Below, in pieces: positions 7,944 through 18,145 of a stretch of DNA of 41,241 nt. The notes under the pieces were generated by a model, which did no database searches, had not been told where the DNA came from, and saw only the letters and a program-made list of their open reading frames with translations. Position 1 is the stretch's first letter. The number at the start of each line of letters is the position of its first letter. The translations under genes and the position numbers were made by a program. The DNA is taken from the IMG/VR virus record IMGVR_UViG_3300048838_000242, positions 1 through 41,241 of that record, one strand, 5' to 3'. This stretch comes from a virus.

Positions 7944-8731
7944 ACCCCGATTATCCAGTCTATATAATATCTAAAGGGCGTTGGGAAAGTAGATTAACAA
8001 GCAAGGCATTGGAAAAAATCAATGTACATTATCACATAGTCATTGAACCGCAGGAATACGAACAATACTCGTCAGTAATAGACCCTAAAAAAATACTCAT
8101 TTTGCCTTTTAGTAATTTAGGTCAAGGCTCAATCCCTGCTAGAAATTGGGTTTGGGAGCATTCCATATCTATAGGTGCAAAAAGACATTGGATTTTAGAT
8201 GACAACATCAGAAATTTTAGAGTTGTTAAAGACGGTGAGCGTTACAAAAACGGTGCAAAGGTTACTGATGGTTACTCGTTTAAAATGATAGAGCAATTTG
8301 TTGATAGATACTCAAATATCAAAATGGCAGGTATGCAATATACTTTCCATAATGTCTATAACCCCAAGCCAATGATTTTGAATACTAGAATTTATTCCTG
8401 CATTTTACTTTCCAATGACATAGACCACAGGTGGCGAGGTAGGTACAACGAAGACACGGATTTATCCATACGCATATTAAAAGACGGCTACTGTACTGTT
8501 TTGTTTAATATGTTTACTTGTGATAAACAAATGACTATGACCATGAAGGGCGGTAATACCGATATGCTGTATAAACAAAACCAAGAATTTGACGGTAGGT
8601 TAGAAATGGCAAAACACCTACAAAAACAACACCCAGACATTGTTAAAGTTAAGTGGAAATGGGGTAGGTGGCAACATGAGGTAGATTATAGGCAGTTTAG
8701 GAAGAATAGATTAATACCTATTGACAATTAG
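7940..8731 (+). CDS. TET-associated-type glycosyltransferase (TAGT), copy 2
   Basis: A 263-aa protein very close to the family pattern: PVYIISKGRWESRLTSKAL, HIVIEPQEYEQY, FSNLGQGSIPARNWVWEH, RHWILDDNI (DD at 87-88), then RGRYNEDTDLSIRILKDGY and MTMTMKGGNTD. The acidic pairs are the likely metal and catalytic residues. It is divergent from copy 1, so the two may add different sugars or act in sequence. This is the last gene before the promoter at 8721. Confidence 0.85.
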   Translation: MNPDYPVYIISKGRWESRLTSKALEKINVHYHIVIEPQEYEQYSSVIDPKKILILPFSNLGQGSIPARNWVWEHSISIGAKRHWILDDNIRNFRVVKDGERYKNGAKVTDGYSFKMIEQFVDRYSNIKMAGMQYTFHNVYNPKPMILNTRIYSCILLSNDIDHRWRGRYNEDTDLSIRILKDGYCTVLFNMFTCDKQMTMTMKGGNTDMLYKQNQEFDGRLEMAKHLQKQHPDIVKVKWKWGRWQHEVDYRQFRKNRLIPIDN

Positions 8732-8749
8732 GTAAATATATATTATATT
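8721..8749 (+). promoter_or_regulatory. Class E promoter (TTGACA / 17 / TATATT)
   Basis: TTGACA at 8721-8726, a 17-nt spacer containing GTAAATAT exactly five bases after the -35, and TATATT at 8744-8749. The same spacer element recurs in the promoters at 36274 and 38837. It overlaps the end of the second TAGT gene and drives the packaging block. Confidence 0.8.
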
Positions 8750-8764
8750 GGTATCAATAATTAT

Positions 8765-8776
8765 TTGAAAGGATTA
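8765..8776 (+). promoter_or_regulatory. Uniform leader site TTGAAAGGATTA (ribosome binding)
   Basis: TTGAAAGGATTA a few bases before the ATG at 8782. GAAAGGA pairs with a 16S tail of the CCUUUC type. The same string precedes 36334, 38898 and, with one change, 39589. It is complementary to the hairpin loop at 38319-38331. Confidence 0.75.
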
Positions 8777-8781
8777 CTAAA

Positions 8782-8973
8782 ATGACACCAAAAGAGGCAC
8801 TAGGCATTGTAGAGTCAATAAAAATGCAGGTTAAACTAGGCAATATTGACTATGAAACAGGTAGAAAACAGGCTGCACCATACATTGAGATAATAAATTC
8901 CAAAGCCAAAGAAATAGCCAAAAAATATAACAGAAGACCACAATTATATCCTTGGAGAGGATTGAGTCACTAA
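8782..8973 (+). CDS. Small terminase-adjacent protein, 63 aa
   Basis: A predominantly helical, basic protein (PKEALGIVESIKMQVKLGN, YETGRKQAAPYIEIIN, AKKYNRRP). Proteins of this size and shape are often encoded just before phage TerS; no function is known to me. It has a clear promoter and a strong leader site, unlike the leaderless gene after it. Confidence 0.7.
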   Translation: MTPKEALGIVESIKMQVKLGNIDYETGRKQAAPYIEIINSKAKEIAKKYNRRPQLYPWRGLSH

Positions 8974-8975
8974 TA

Positions 8976-8990
8976 TGATATTATGTAAAT
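8976..8990 (+). promoter_or_regulatory. Leaderless-type promoter for terS (TGA-TATTAT-N6-ATG)
   Basis: TATTAT at 8979-8984 preceded by TGA (extended -10) and followed by exactly six bases before the ATG at 8991. No Shine-Dalgarno sequence is present. Transcription starting about seven bases after the -10 would begin at the start codon. Confidence 0.65.
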
Positions 8991-9395
8991 ATGGCACAAG
9001 GAATTGCAAGAGATAAGGAAGAAACTATCGAAGCACTAAGACCCTACTTCCAGCTAGGCTATAGCGTAACCAAAGCTTGTGAATTAGCAAAAATCCCACA
9101 ATCAACCGTAGCTACATGGATTTCAAGCGATGAAGAACTTCGTTTAAAAATCACAGCATGGCAGGGAATGGTATCAGCACAGGCCAGAGCTAATGTCGTT
9201 AAGGCAATAAGAGGCGAGTCTGCACCAGACGGAACTGTAATTGTTGAACCAGATTTAAAACTTTCCCAATGGTGGTTAGAAACAAAAGACAGGGACGAAT
9301 TCAAAAAAGGCTTGGAAGTTGACGGTGTTTTAAGACTAGAAAAACTTATAGATGACATACTCAACGAAGATACAGAAGATTCAGAAACTAATTAA
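8991..9395 (+). CDS. terS: Terminase small subunit (TerS)
   Basis: A 134-aa protein with an N-terminal helix-turn-helix (LGYSVTKACELAKIPQSTVATWI) and a helical region with ARANVVKAI and DLKLSQWWLETKDRDEF. The WWLE-x-K-D-x-EF segment is typical of phage small terminases, which recognise viral DNA and hand it to TerL. It lies directly before TerL with a 44-nt overlap. It has its own leaderless-type promoter. Confidence 0.85.
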   Translation: MAQGIARDKEETIEALRPYFQLGYSVTKACELAKIPQSTVATWISSDEELRLKITAWQGMVSAQARANVVKAIRGESAPDGTVIVEPDLKLSQWWLETKDRDEFKKGLEVDGVLRLEKLIDDILNEDTEDSETN

Positions 9396-10662
9396 AGGTC
9401 TTTATTTAAACGGTAAAAAAGAACCTTATTTGGCTACCCCCAGCCAAGCTAAAGTATTCCTAGAAATTATAGACCCACACACACGCTGGTTATGGCTATC
9501 AGCACCTACTCGATTTGGTAAGTCTGAAATACTGGCTATGGCACTTATTTATCTTGCCAGTGTCAAACACCTTAAAATACCTATTGTTGCAGGCTCTAAA
9601 GACAAGGCTAACAAAATAATGGATTATGTTTTGCAACATCTATCGGACAATGATTTCTTTTACAAGGGGCTTATCAACCTTGATTTAACAGATGTGGAAA
9701 AATTAAAAGTCAGGGCTACAAAAGAAGCCTTACGCTGGTCAACAGGTGGGTGGGTATACATTACATCTATTGAAAGCTCCAACACGGTAAAACAAGGTGA
9801 GGGTGTTGTAGGTGAGGGTGGTGACGTGGTTGTACTTGAAGAAGCTGGACTTATTAAATCAAAAGAACAATTTTCAAAGATTGTTCGTATGCCAGAAGAA
9901 GACAAAGGTTGGGGAAAGCTCATCATGTCGGGAAACATGATAGAAAATAGCGTTTTTGAAACAGCCTATTCAGACCCACTCTATAAAAAAATCCGCATAA
10001 CACTAGATGACGCTGTAGCAGAGGGTAGGTTTACTTGGGAATACCTCGAAGAAAAGAAAAAACAAACTACCTCTAAGGACTGGAAACGCTATTACATACC
10101 AGAATTCCCACTTGCCGATGAATATGCCTACTTTAAACCACGCAGATATGACGTACTGCCTAGAGAGTTAAAATACTACGGTGCAATAGACCCAGCATTA
10201 GGTGAAAGCGAAAAGGGAAGTGCTACAGGCATTGTTGTTATAGGTGTAGCAACCGACACAGGTCAGAAATACGAGGTTGAAAGCATTAAAAGGATATTAA
10301 AACCCGATGAAGCAATAAGGCTCATATTCAACTTACCTTACACATTTCAAAGGTTTGGTTTTGAAGATGTCATGTTTCAAAGGTATTTCGGTAAGATTGC
10401 CAATGATTTAAGCAAAGAGCTTGGTATAAATATACCTTTTGAGGGAATTAAACAAACTAAGAACAAACTAGAGCGTATAGAGAGCCTTGAACCACCTATA
10501 AACACGGGTGGGATATTATTCAAGGGCGATAATGATTTGTGGAATGACCTTGCCGAATACCCCAAAGTAGAGTTACTCGATGTCCTAGACGCACTAGAAA
10601 TGGCAGATAGGATTAGTGAAAAAAAGAAACCCCGTATTTTAATTGGTGAGGAAGTCTGGTAG
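9352..10662 (+). CDS. terL: Terminase large subunit (TerL)
   Basis: A 436-aa packaging ATPase-nuclease. Walker A is APTRFGKS (51-58) and Walker B is DVVVLEE (158-164). A coupling motif MSGN lies at 192-195. The nuclease half has YGAIDP (Asp 280), FED near 337-339 and a C-terminal DVLDALEMADR. It pumps DNA into the prohead and cuts concatemers. The start is the least certain part: the ATG at 9352 gives a 44-nt overlap and no clear ribosome site, and no better ATG exists before the conserved region. Confidence 0.93.
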   Translation: MTYSTKIQKIQKLIKGLYLNGKKEPYLATPSQAKVFLEIIDPHTRWLWLSAPTRFGKSEILAMALIYLASVKHLKIPIVAGSKDKANKIMDYVLQHLSDNDFFYKGLINLDLTDVEKLKVRATKEALRWSTGGWVYITSIESSNTVKQGEGVVGEGGDVVVLEEAGLIKSKEQFSKIVRMPEEDKGWGKLIMSGNMIENSVFETAYSDPLYKKIRITLDDAVAEGRFTWEYLEEKKKQTTSKDWKRYYIPEFPLADEYAYFKPRRYDVLPRELKYYGAIDPALGESEKGSATGIVVIGVATDTGQKYEVESIKRILKPDEAIRLIFNLPYTFQRFGFEDVMFQRYFGKIANDLSKELGINIPFEGIKQTKNKLERIESLEPPINTGGILFKGDNDLWNDLAEYPKVELLDVLDALEMADRISEKKKPRILIGEEVW

Positions 10663-10671
10663 CATTCTAGT
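10657..10671 (+). promoter_or_regulatory. Leaderless-type promoter for the portal gene (TGG-TAGCAT-N6-ATG)
   Basis: TAGCAT at 10660-10665 with an upstream TGG, then TCTAGT and the ATG at 10672. The terL stop codon TAG forms the first half of the -10 box. No ribosome-binding sequence is visible. Confidence 0.65.
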
Positions 10672-12744
10672 ATGTCAAAAATATCTCAATTACGAAACGC
10701 ACTAGCTAAACGCATTTCAAAAAATGCAATGTCTGTGCCATTACCTAAAGAATTTTTAAAACACGGTAACAGGTACATGGCTTCGGACTGGTCAACTGTT
10801 GTCATGTCCGACAACGACCTTTATACAGGTTATGGTTATTCTGCAATTAGAAACCGAGCCAACATTGTTGCTAATACTGCAATAGAAAATGTCAGGACTG
10901 AAAGCAAGAAGCCGGATTATGTCCACCCATATTTAGACCTTATAAGAAATTCCCTTGATTTTTCAGAGTATGAGTTTTGGGCTAACATTTCCACTTACAT
11001 TGATTTAGAGGGTGTGTTTTATTTAATGGCTGTCAGAAGTGTGGGTGAGTCAAGTTTGGGCGATGTTCAATATTTTAAAATGCTTAATCCCTACAACATA
11101 CAGAGGGTTTTATCTAATGACACCTTAGAGGTTCAGGGCTATATAGAACGTAGAAAAGGTTTCAGCAGGGAAATACCCAAAGAAATGATTATTGAAATAC
11201 GCCAGTTAAACCCTTTTGATGAGGATAATCCTTATGCAATGACTGACGCAGCCAAAGAGGGGCAATTTACTTTAAAGACTGCTAGTGACTACACACGCCA
11301 CGCTTTGAAGAATAATATCAATGCTCCGGGTATTTTATCGACCGACATTATTTTAGATGAGGAAGAATTTAAGAATTTTAGAGCCAGAGTTTTAGCTCAT
11401 GTAAAGGGTGAGCCTATGTTTGCAAATGGTGCTGGTGCTATCAAATGGGATAGTATGCAGACCGAACTATCTAAGGCAGCCTTAAAAGATGTCAACGAGA
11501 TTAATCGAGAACTTTTATTTGCAGTAAGCGGTGTGTCAAAAACAATCATGGGTATAGAACAGTCAGGCACTACTAGAGAAACATCACGGGTTCAAAAGGA
11601 AATGATTATCGAATACCACTTGATACCTCAAATTAGGCTTATTACAGACGCCTTGAACCTTGATTACAGAAGAAACTACAGCGATGACTTTGAAAAGACC
11701 GAAGCCATGATTGTAGTTGATAGTCCTTTATCAGTTGACCTTGACGCTAAGTTAAAAGAGGTTGAACTGTCTAAAGAAAAACTGGATTTATATCAAACAT
11801 TAATTAACAAGGATATTTCCAATGATGTTGCAGAACAATATGTAATGGGTGAAATAGAGGTAGGTCAATTACCACTTGAAAAGTCTTTACCTATAATCCC
11901 AGAGGATACCAAAGAAAAAGATGAAGAACCACAAGACGTTGAAAACAAACTAGCACTCAACAAATTAAATGAGGACATTATCAAACAACAGCAAAACTCA
12001 TTAAAAAACGAAATTGTTAATATAGATGGAAGGCTTGTTTCAACTGCATTAAACAGACTAAGAAAAATCAAAAATGAAGTCGAAATAGACAAGGAGAGTG
12101 ATTTAATCAAAAAGACCGAGAAAAAAGAATTTGCCGATGAGTTAAATCTAACTTTAGGTTTATTCTATGCGATGGTGTTCAATATAATGGGCTCAGGCTT
12201 TATGAGTAAAAGAACACTTGAATACGGACTAACTGGTAGTTTTCAAATAGACAAAAAGACCACAGACGCAATTAAGTCACTTACAGGTAAGGTAAGCAAA
12301 AGTCACATTGACACTATATCCAGCGAAATTTACAAGGTAGCTAAGGAAGAAGCCAAAGCAGGTAAGTCATTATCTGAAATTGAAAGCATTTTAACTCAAA
12401 GATATTCTGGTCAAATTTCCGAAGCTAGGGCTACAGTAGTCGCAAGGACAGAAACCAACAGGGCTTTTACTATGTCGCAATTTGAAGCAGACAAACAATT
12501 CATAGAACAAAATGATTTAAGTTCTGTTGCATACAAACAATGGCGCACACGTTCCAGCAACCCATGTGAATTTTGCCAAGCACTAGAAAAACAAGGACCT
12601 GTACCATTCGGTAAAAACTTTAAGAATTTAGGTGACAGCATTGTGGTTGGTGATAAATCACTCAATGTTGATTTTGTACCTTTAGAGGCAGGTAATGCCC
12701 ACCCTAATTGCTCATGCACCTATGAGTTAGTACTTGAATTGTGA
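10672..12744 (+). CDS. Portal protein fused to MuF-like head morphogenesis domain
   Basis: A 690-aa protein. The N-terminal 400 or so residues form an HK97-type portal (GYSAIRNRANIVAN, then an ELLFAVSGVSKTIMGI region and ETSRVQKEMIIEYHLIPQ). A low-complexity acidic linker and a helical region follow. Residues from about 580 carry the MuF signature: ARATVVARTETNRAF, WRTRSSNPCEFCQALEKQ and AHPNCSCTYELV. The portal ring is the DNA gate of the head; MuF is a minor head component. Fused forms are known in some siphoviruses. Confidence 0.9.
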   Translation: MSKISQLRNALAKRISKNAMSVPLPKEFLKHGNRYMASDWSTVVMSDNDLYTGYGYSAIRNRANIVANTAIENVRTESKKPDYVHPYLDLIRNSLDFSEYEFWANISTYIDLEGVFYLMAVRSVGESSLGDVQYFKMLNPYNIQRVLSNDTLEVQGYIERRKGFSREIPKEMIIEIRQLNPFDEDNPYAMTDAAKEGQFTLKTASDYTRHALKNNINAPGILSTDIILDEEEFKNFRARVLAHVKGEPMFANGAGAIKWDSMQTELSKAALKDVNEINRELLFAVSGVSKTIMGIEQSGTTRETSRVQKEMIIEYHLIPQIRLITDALNLDYRRNYSDDFEKTEAMIVVDSPLSVDLDAKLKEVELSKEKLDLYQTLINKDISNDVAEQYVMGEIEVGQLPLEKSLPIIPEDTKEKDEEPQDVENKLALNKLNEDIIKQQQNSLKNEIVNIDGRLVSTALNRLRKIKNEVEIDKESDLIKKTEKKEFADELNLTLGLFYAMVFNIMGSGFMSKRTLEYGLTGSFQIDKKTTDAIKSLTGKVSKSHIDTISSEIYKVAKEEAKAGKSLSEIESILTQRYSGQISEARATVVARTETNRAFTMSQFEADKQFIEQNDLSSVAYKQWRTRSSNPCEFCQALEKQGPVPFGKNFKNLGDSIVVGDKSLNVDFVPLEAGNAHPNCSCTYELVLEL

Positions 12745-12756
12745 TAGCATATTAAT
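12742..12756 (+). promoter_or_regulatory. Leaderless-type promoter (TGA-TAGCAT-N6-ATG)
   Basis: TAGCAT at 12745-12750 preceded by TGA, which is also the portal stop codon, then ATTAAT and the ATG at 12757. It is nearly identical to the site before the portal gene and would drive the capsid transcript. Confidence 0.65.
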
Positions 12757-12867
12757 ATGTTTAAAAAATTGCTTGAGAAACTAAAATGCAAAAAAGACGA
12801 AGATGTGCATATTCACGACAACAAAGTGAAGAAGCATAAACCTCGTATTAAAAGAAATGAAAAATAA
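12757..12867 (+). CDS. Basic 36-aa peptide upstream of capsid gene
   Basis: MFKKLLEKLKCKKDEDV, then a His/Lys-rich tail and TAA at 12865. About 40% of residues are Lys, Arg or His. The ATG sits six bases after an extended -10, and the end overlaps the capsid start by 11 nt. The capsid gene has no obvious ribosome site of its own, so this peptide may mainly serve to deliver ribosomes to it. A small DNA-binding or decoration role is also possible. Confidence 0.6.
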   Translation: MFKKLLEKLKCKKDEDVHIHDNKVKKHKPRIKRNEK

Positions 12868-14818
12868 GTTCATAACACACATAAACAAAATTGAGGTCAT
12901 GCAAGACGGTGATAGTATTGTTAGGTTTTCCAACCCCGTACCAATTACCAGCGACCAAACAATGTATAACGGTGCTAGATACGATATAGCCAGTATGGAC
13001 ATATCAAAATACAAAGGGCTAGTTACTGTTAATCACTCCGACAATATTCAGGACATTGTTGGTAAGGTCATGGGTGTACAGAAAAACGACACCAATGTAA
13101 CTATCACAGGAATTGAATTTGCTACAGAACATTCTGCACTCGCTAGATTTACAAGGGATATGTTTTTGAACGGATTTATAACTGACTTTTCTATCGAAAC
13201 TGTTGGTCCTTGGGCTGACGATGACGGTGTGTATTATAACAGCGAATTAATCGGACTTTCCATTGTACTTGTAGGAAATAACAAGGAAGCAACGGTTAGT
13301 GAGATTTACGCAAAAGTATTAAATTCTGCAAAGGATAGTGGCCTTAATGTTGATGTATTAAATAAGATAATGCTTGACAATGAGGATACTGAAACCAATA
13401 ATAATCATATGAAATATGTAACTATTAAAAACAGCAAGGATTTCCCTGTTGTTGTCAAATACAAAAATGCAGAGGGCGATGAAGTCGAAAAGACACTAGC
13501 TCCTGCCGAAACTTTAGATGTTTCCGAGGAACAAAAGGAAGTAGTCGAAACTCAAGTAGAGGAAGCTACCGCACCAGAAACAACTGAAGAACCTAAAGAG
13601 GAAAAAAAGGAAGAAACCGAAGCTAAACTCCAATTAGACGCGGTTTTAAATAAAATAGAAAAATTGGAAAAAGAAGTTCTCAATAAAATGGCTAAAGAGC
13701 CTAACTTTATTAAAGACACTTCAAAACAAATTAATTCAATGGATTACAAACAAAGACATGCAGAACAAATAGTCGCTGCTTGGGATATGCTTAAAAACCA
13801 TGACTCTATTGCAGCCAGCAAACTCAAAGAAATAAACAAAGTCCATTTAGAATCTTTGCAAAAAGATGGCATAGTTTCTAACTCAGTTACTATCGCAGAT
13901 ATGGGCAACTTTGTTATTTCACCAGAGCTTTTGAGGGATATCGAAGGTCATAGGTCAAATTACCAAGACTTACTTTCTAGAGTTGACTGGAAAGAAACAC
14001 TTAGTTTACAAATGGCTTGGTTATCACGAAGTGGTGATATCAGCATGACAGAAGTTGAGCACTGCGATGATGGTGCAGATGGAAACCTTAAACCAATTTC
14101 AGAATATGGGGCAACTATCAATACTTCTAACCTACACGAATTAGCAGCCGTTACACCTGTTTGCGATGCAGCTACAAGATTTTTAGCTGTTGACCTTTTG
14201 GGCGATGTTGCTAATGGATACCGAACAGATTACGACAGAAAAAGAGCACAGTTGTTAATCGCTAGATTACAACAGGCTGTAAATACAACTGGTAATACAG
14301 TTACATACAGTACAGTAAGTTCTTTGACTGCTATTCAATCATTCATTGATGTTTGGTCAAGCATGGCTGAGGAAATTTCTAATGGTATTTTTGTATTCAA
14401 CTACAAAACATACGGGCAATTACTAAGACAATTAGTAGGAGCTGGAATTTCAACCGATAGCGCAATGGGGTTGTTTACAACTGGTAACCAACCAATGATT
14501 TTAGGTAGACCATACGTGGTAGTTCCTAATGACTTAATGCCTACATTAAATACTGCTGAAACTAAATCTTTCACAGTTGAAGGTTCGTCAGTAACAATCA
14601 ATAAGGGAGTATTCTACTTTGACCCAACTACTTTCACAGGTAGAACAAGTGGCGGATTGAAATACGACCTATCCACAGAAGCAGCTTACGAAGATGGTGA
14701 AACTGTTAAATCAGCTTTCCAAAGAAATGAACTTGTACTTAGAGGTTCGTTCTTCAGAGGCGGTGCTGTCAAGGATACAGACAAGGTTGTTGGTTTAGGA
14801 GCAAACGGAGTTTCCTAA
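12857..14818 (+). CDS. Prohead protease-scaffold-major capsid fusion (HK97 fold)
   Basis: A 653-aa protein with three parts. Residues 1-155 match the S78 prohead protease: VTVNHSD gives His60 and DFSIET gives Ser112, close to the HK97 spacing. Residues about 185-300 are Glu/Lys-rich with a predicted coiled coil, the usual scaffold or delta domain. From about 300 a HK97-type capsid subunit follows (SRVDWKETLSLQMAW, then a VFNYKTYGQLLRQ region and ELVLRGSFFRGG). The polyprotein is expected to assemble and then cut itself. An internal ATG at 13409 could give a separate scaffold-capsid product. A strong terminator follows. Confidence 0.9.
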   Translation: MKNKFITHINKIEVMQDGDSIVRFSNPVPITSDQTMYNGARYDIASMDISKYKGLVTVNHSDNIQDIVGKVMGVQKNDTNVTITGIEFATEHSALARFTRDMFLNGFITDFSIETVGPWADDDGVYYNSELIGLSIVLVGNNKEATVSEIYAKVLNSAKDSGLNVDVLNKIMLDNEDTETNNNHMKYVTIKNSKDFPVVVKYKNAEGDEVEKTLAPAETLDVSEEQKEVVETQVEEATAPETTEEPKEEKKEETEAKLQLDAVLNKIEKLEKEVLNKMAKEPNFIKDTSKQINSMDYKQRHAEQIVAAWDMLKNHDSIAASKLKEINKVHLESLQKDGIVSNSVTIADMGNFVISPELLRDIEGHRSNYQDLLSRVDWKETLSLQMAWLSRSGDISMTEVEHCDDGADGNLKPISEYGATINTSNLHELAAVTPVCDAATRFLAVDLLGDVANGYRTDYDRKRAQLLIARLQQAVNTTGNTVTYSTVSSLTAIQSFIDVWSSMAEEISNGIFVFNYKTYGQLLRQLVGAGISTDSAMGLFTTGNQPMILGRPYVVVPNDLMPTLNTAETKSFTVEGSSVTINKGVFYFDPTTFTGRTSGGLKYDLSTEAAYEDGETVKSAFQRNELVLRGSFFRGGAVKDTDKVVGLGANGVS

Positions 14819-14839
14819 TAACTAACTAGAATTTAGACT

Positions 14840-14867
14840 AGAGGGGGTGTAACAACCCCCTCTTTTT
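14840..14867 (+). terminator. Intrinsic terminator after the capsid gene
   Basis: A perfect 9-bp stem AGAGGGGGT/ACCCCCTCT with a 6-nt loop followed by a five-T run. It separates the capsid transcript from the promoter at 14869. Confidence 0.93.
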
Positions 14868-14868
14868 A

Positions 14869-14902
14869 TTGAAAAAAAACCTCAAACAGCTATACTTTTC
14901 TT
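14869..14902 (+). promoter_or_regulatory. Leaderless-type promoter (TTGAAA / 16 / TATACT-N6-ATG)
   Basis: TTGAAA at 14869-14874, a 16-nt spacer, TATACT at 14891-14896 and exactly six bases before the ATG at 14903. It lies directly behind the terminator, so the -35 and -10 assignment is good. No ribosome site is present. Confidence 0.75.
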
Positions 14903-15219
14903 ATGAACATTTCAATCAGACAAGGCGAAACGCTAGAACTCACCGTAACAATAGATGATTTGACTGCTAGTACAGTTCAATTAATAGTGGAAAATGACGA
15001 CGGCATTATCATAAATGAAACGGAAAACTTCTCTACAGTTAGCGGTAAGCGTGTTGCTTTAATAGAAACAAATAATACTGACCATGATTTAGGCGAATAC
15101 GAATATATGTTGGTTGTTACATACTCCGATGGTGTTATAGAAAAACTACCAGATGTTGCAGATTGCGAGGAATGTAGTTTACCAACACTTACTATTTGTA
15201 AATCTTTAGGAGTTAGTTA

Positions 15220-15220
<1 letters not shown>
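14903..15220 (+). CDS. Beta-sandwich virion protein candidate, 105 aa
   Basis: [19 protein letters not shown], then [19 protein letters not shown] and a [12 protein letters not shown] strand give an all-beta, Ig-like or BppU-N-like pattern. A CEEC near the C terminus could bind metal. The position between capsid and fibre suggests a head decoration or fibre-attachment protein. The name is not certain. It is probably expressed from a leaderless mRNA. Confidence 0.65.
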
Positions 15221-17201
<1,981 letters not shown>

Positions 17202-17205
<4 letters not shown>

Positions 17206-17765
17206 GCTGTTTAAAAGGTTATAAACAAACAAAAGAACATTCGGAAAAGATTAGGTTGGCGAATTTAGGTAGGAAAAGAACAGAGGAATTTAAGGAGAAA
17301 GTTCGTGCGGGGGTGAATAAAGCTATAAAAGAGGGTAGAAAAACAACATGGAATAAAGGTCTAAAGGGTTATGGTGCTGATGTTGAAAGAACAAAGGAAT
17401 GGGGAGATAAAATATCACAGGCTAAACGGGGTAAACCAAACCCATATTTGAGGGGGGATAAACACCACAATTGGAAGGGTGGTATTAGCCTCATAAAAAG
17501 AGATTTGCGTTCTGCGGATTATGTTTGTTGGCGTTCCCTCGTTTTTGAAAGGGATAAATATACTTGTTGCTTGTGCGGTAAAATTGGTGGGGATTTAGAG
17601 AGTCACCATGTGAAAACATGGAAGAATGAGCCTACGCTTAGGTTTGAATTAAGTAATGGTGTAACTCTTTGTAGGAAATGTCATAATAAAACAAAGGGCA
17701 AAGAGATTAAGTTTGAGTTATTCTTTGTGGAGTATATAAAGTTAATTAACTATACAAGAGCATGA
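17202..17765 (+). CDS. NUMOD3/HNH homing endonuclease
   Basis: A 187-aa protein. The N-terminal half has NUMOD3-like DNA-binding repeats ([19 protein letters not shown], then [15 protein letters not shown] and HHNWKGG). The C-terminal HNH has [15 protein letters not shown] and LCRKCHNKT. Free-standing homing nucleases of this type spread by cutting DNA that lacks them. It is joined to both neighbours by ATGA overlaps, so it sits in the fibre operon without breaking a gene. Confidence 0.88.
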
Positions 17766-18145
17766 TTAAATGTTTTTTAGTTCCAATGAATGAACCGCCA
17801 TACGGCAGGGAAAACCATCAAAGACCTAAGTTTTGTGATAACTTAACATGGTCAGGTGTGCCTATATTTGCAAAGAAATACTACTTAATAAAAGTGGCTG
17901 GTACAGTTGCACAGCTTTTGACTTTACAGAATCAGCAGGGGGTTTATGACTTCCCTAATGTTGATACGGACAGATTAAGAGATATGCCAAATGCAAGGCG
18001 TATAAAAAACCGCTTGATGTACAAACTTTTAAACCTTAACGAGAATGAAGATTTAACCACTCGTCAATTTATTAATTTACTTGCAAATTCTGAAACCATG
18101 CATGGCTGGGATAAGGACAGCGTTTTCGTAATAGACAATGCCTAG
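17762..18145 (+). CDS. Hypothetical protein in the fibre operon, 127 aa
   Basis: [16 protein letters not shown] opens the protein. A mixed alpha/beta body follows with LIKVAGTVAQLLTLQ and a helical C-terminal half (ARRIKNRLMYKLL, LTTRQFINLLANS). No domain is recognised. Overlaps of 4 and 8 nt with its neighbours indicate coupled expression with the fibre genes, so an accessory structural or assembly role is possible. Confidence 0.65.
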   Translation: MIKCFLVPMNEPPYGRENHQRPKFCDNLTWSGVPIFAKKYYLIKVAGTVAQLLTLQNQQGVYDFPNVDTDRLRDMPNARRIKNRLMYKLLNLNENEDLTTRQFINLLANSETMHGWDKDSVFVIDNA

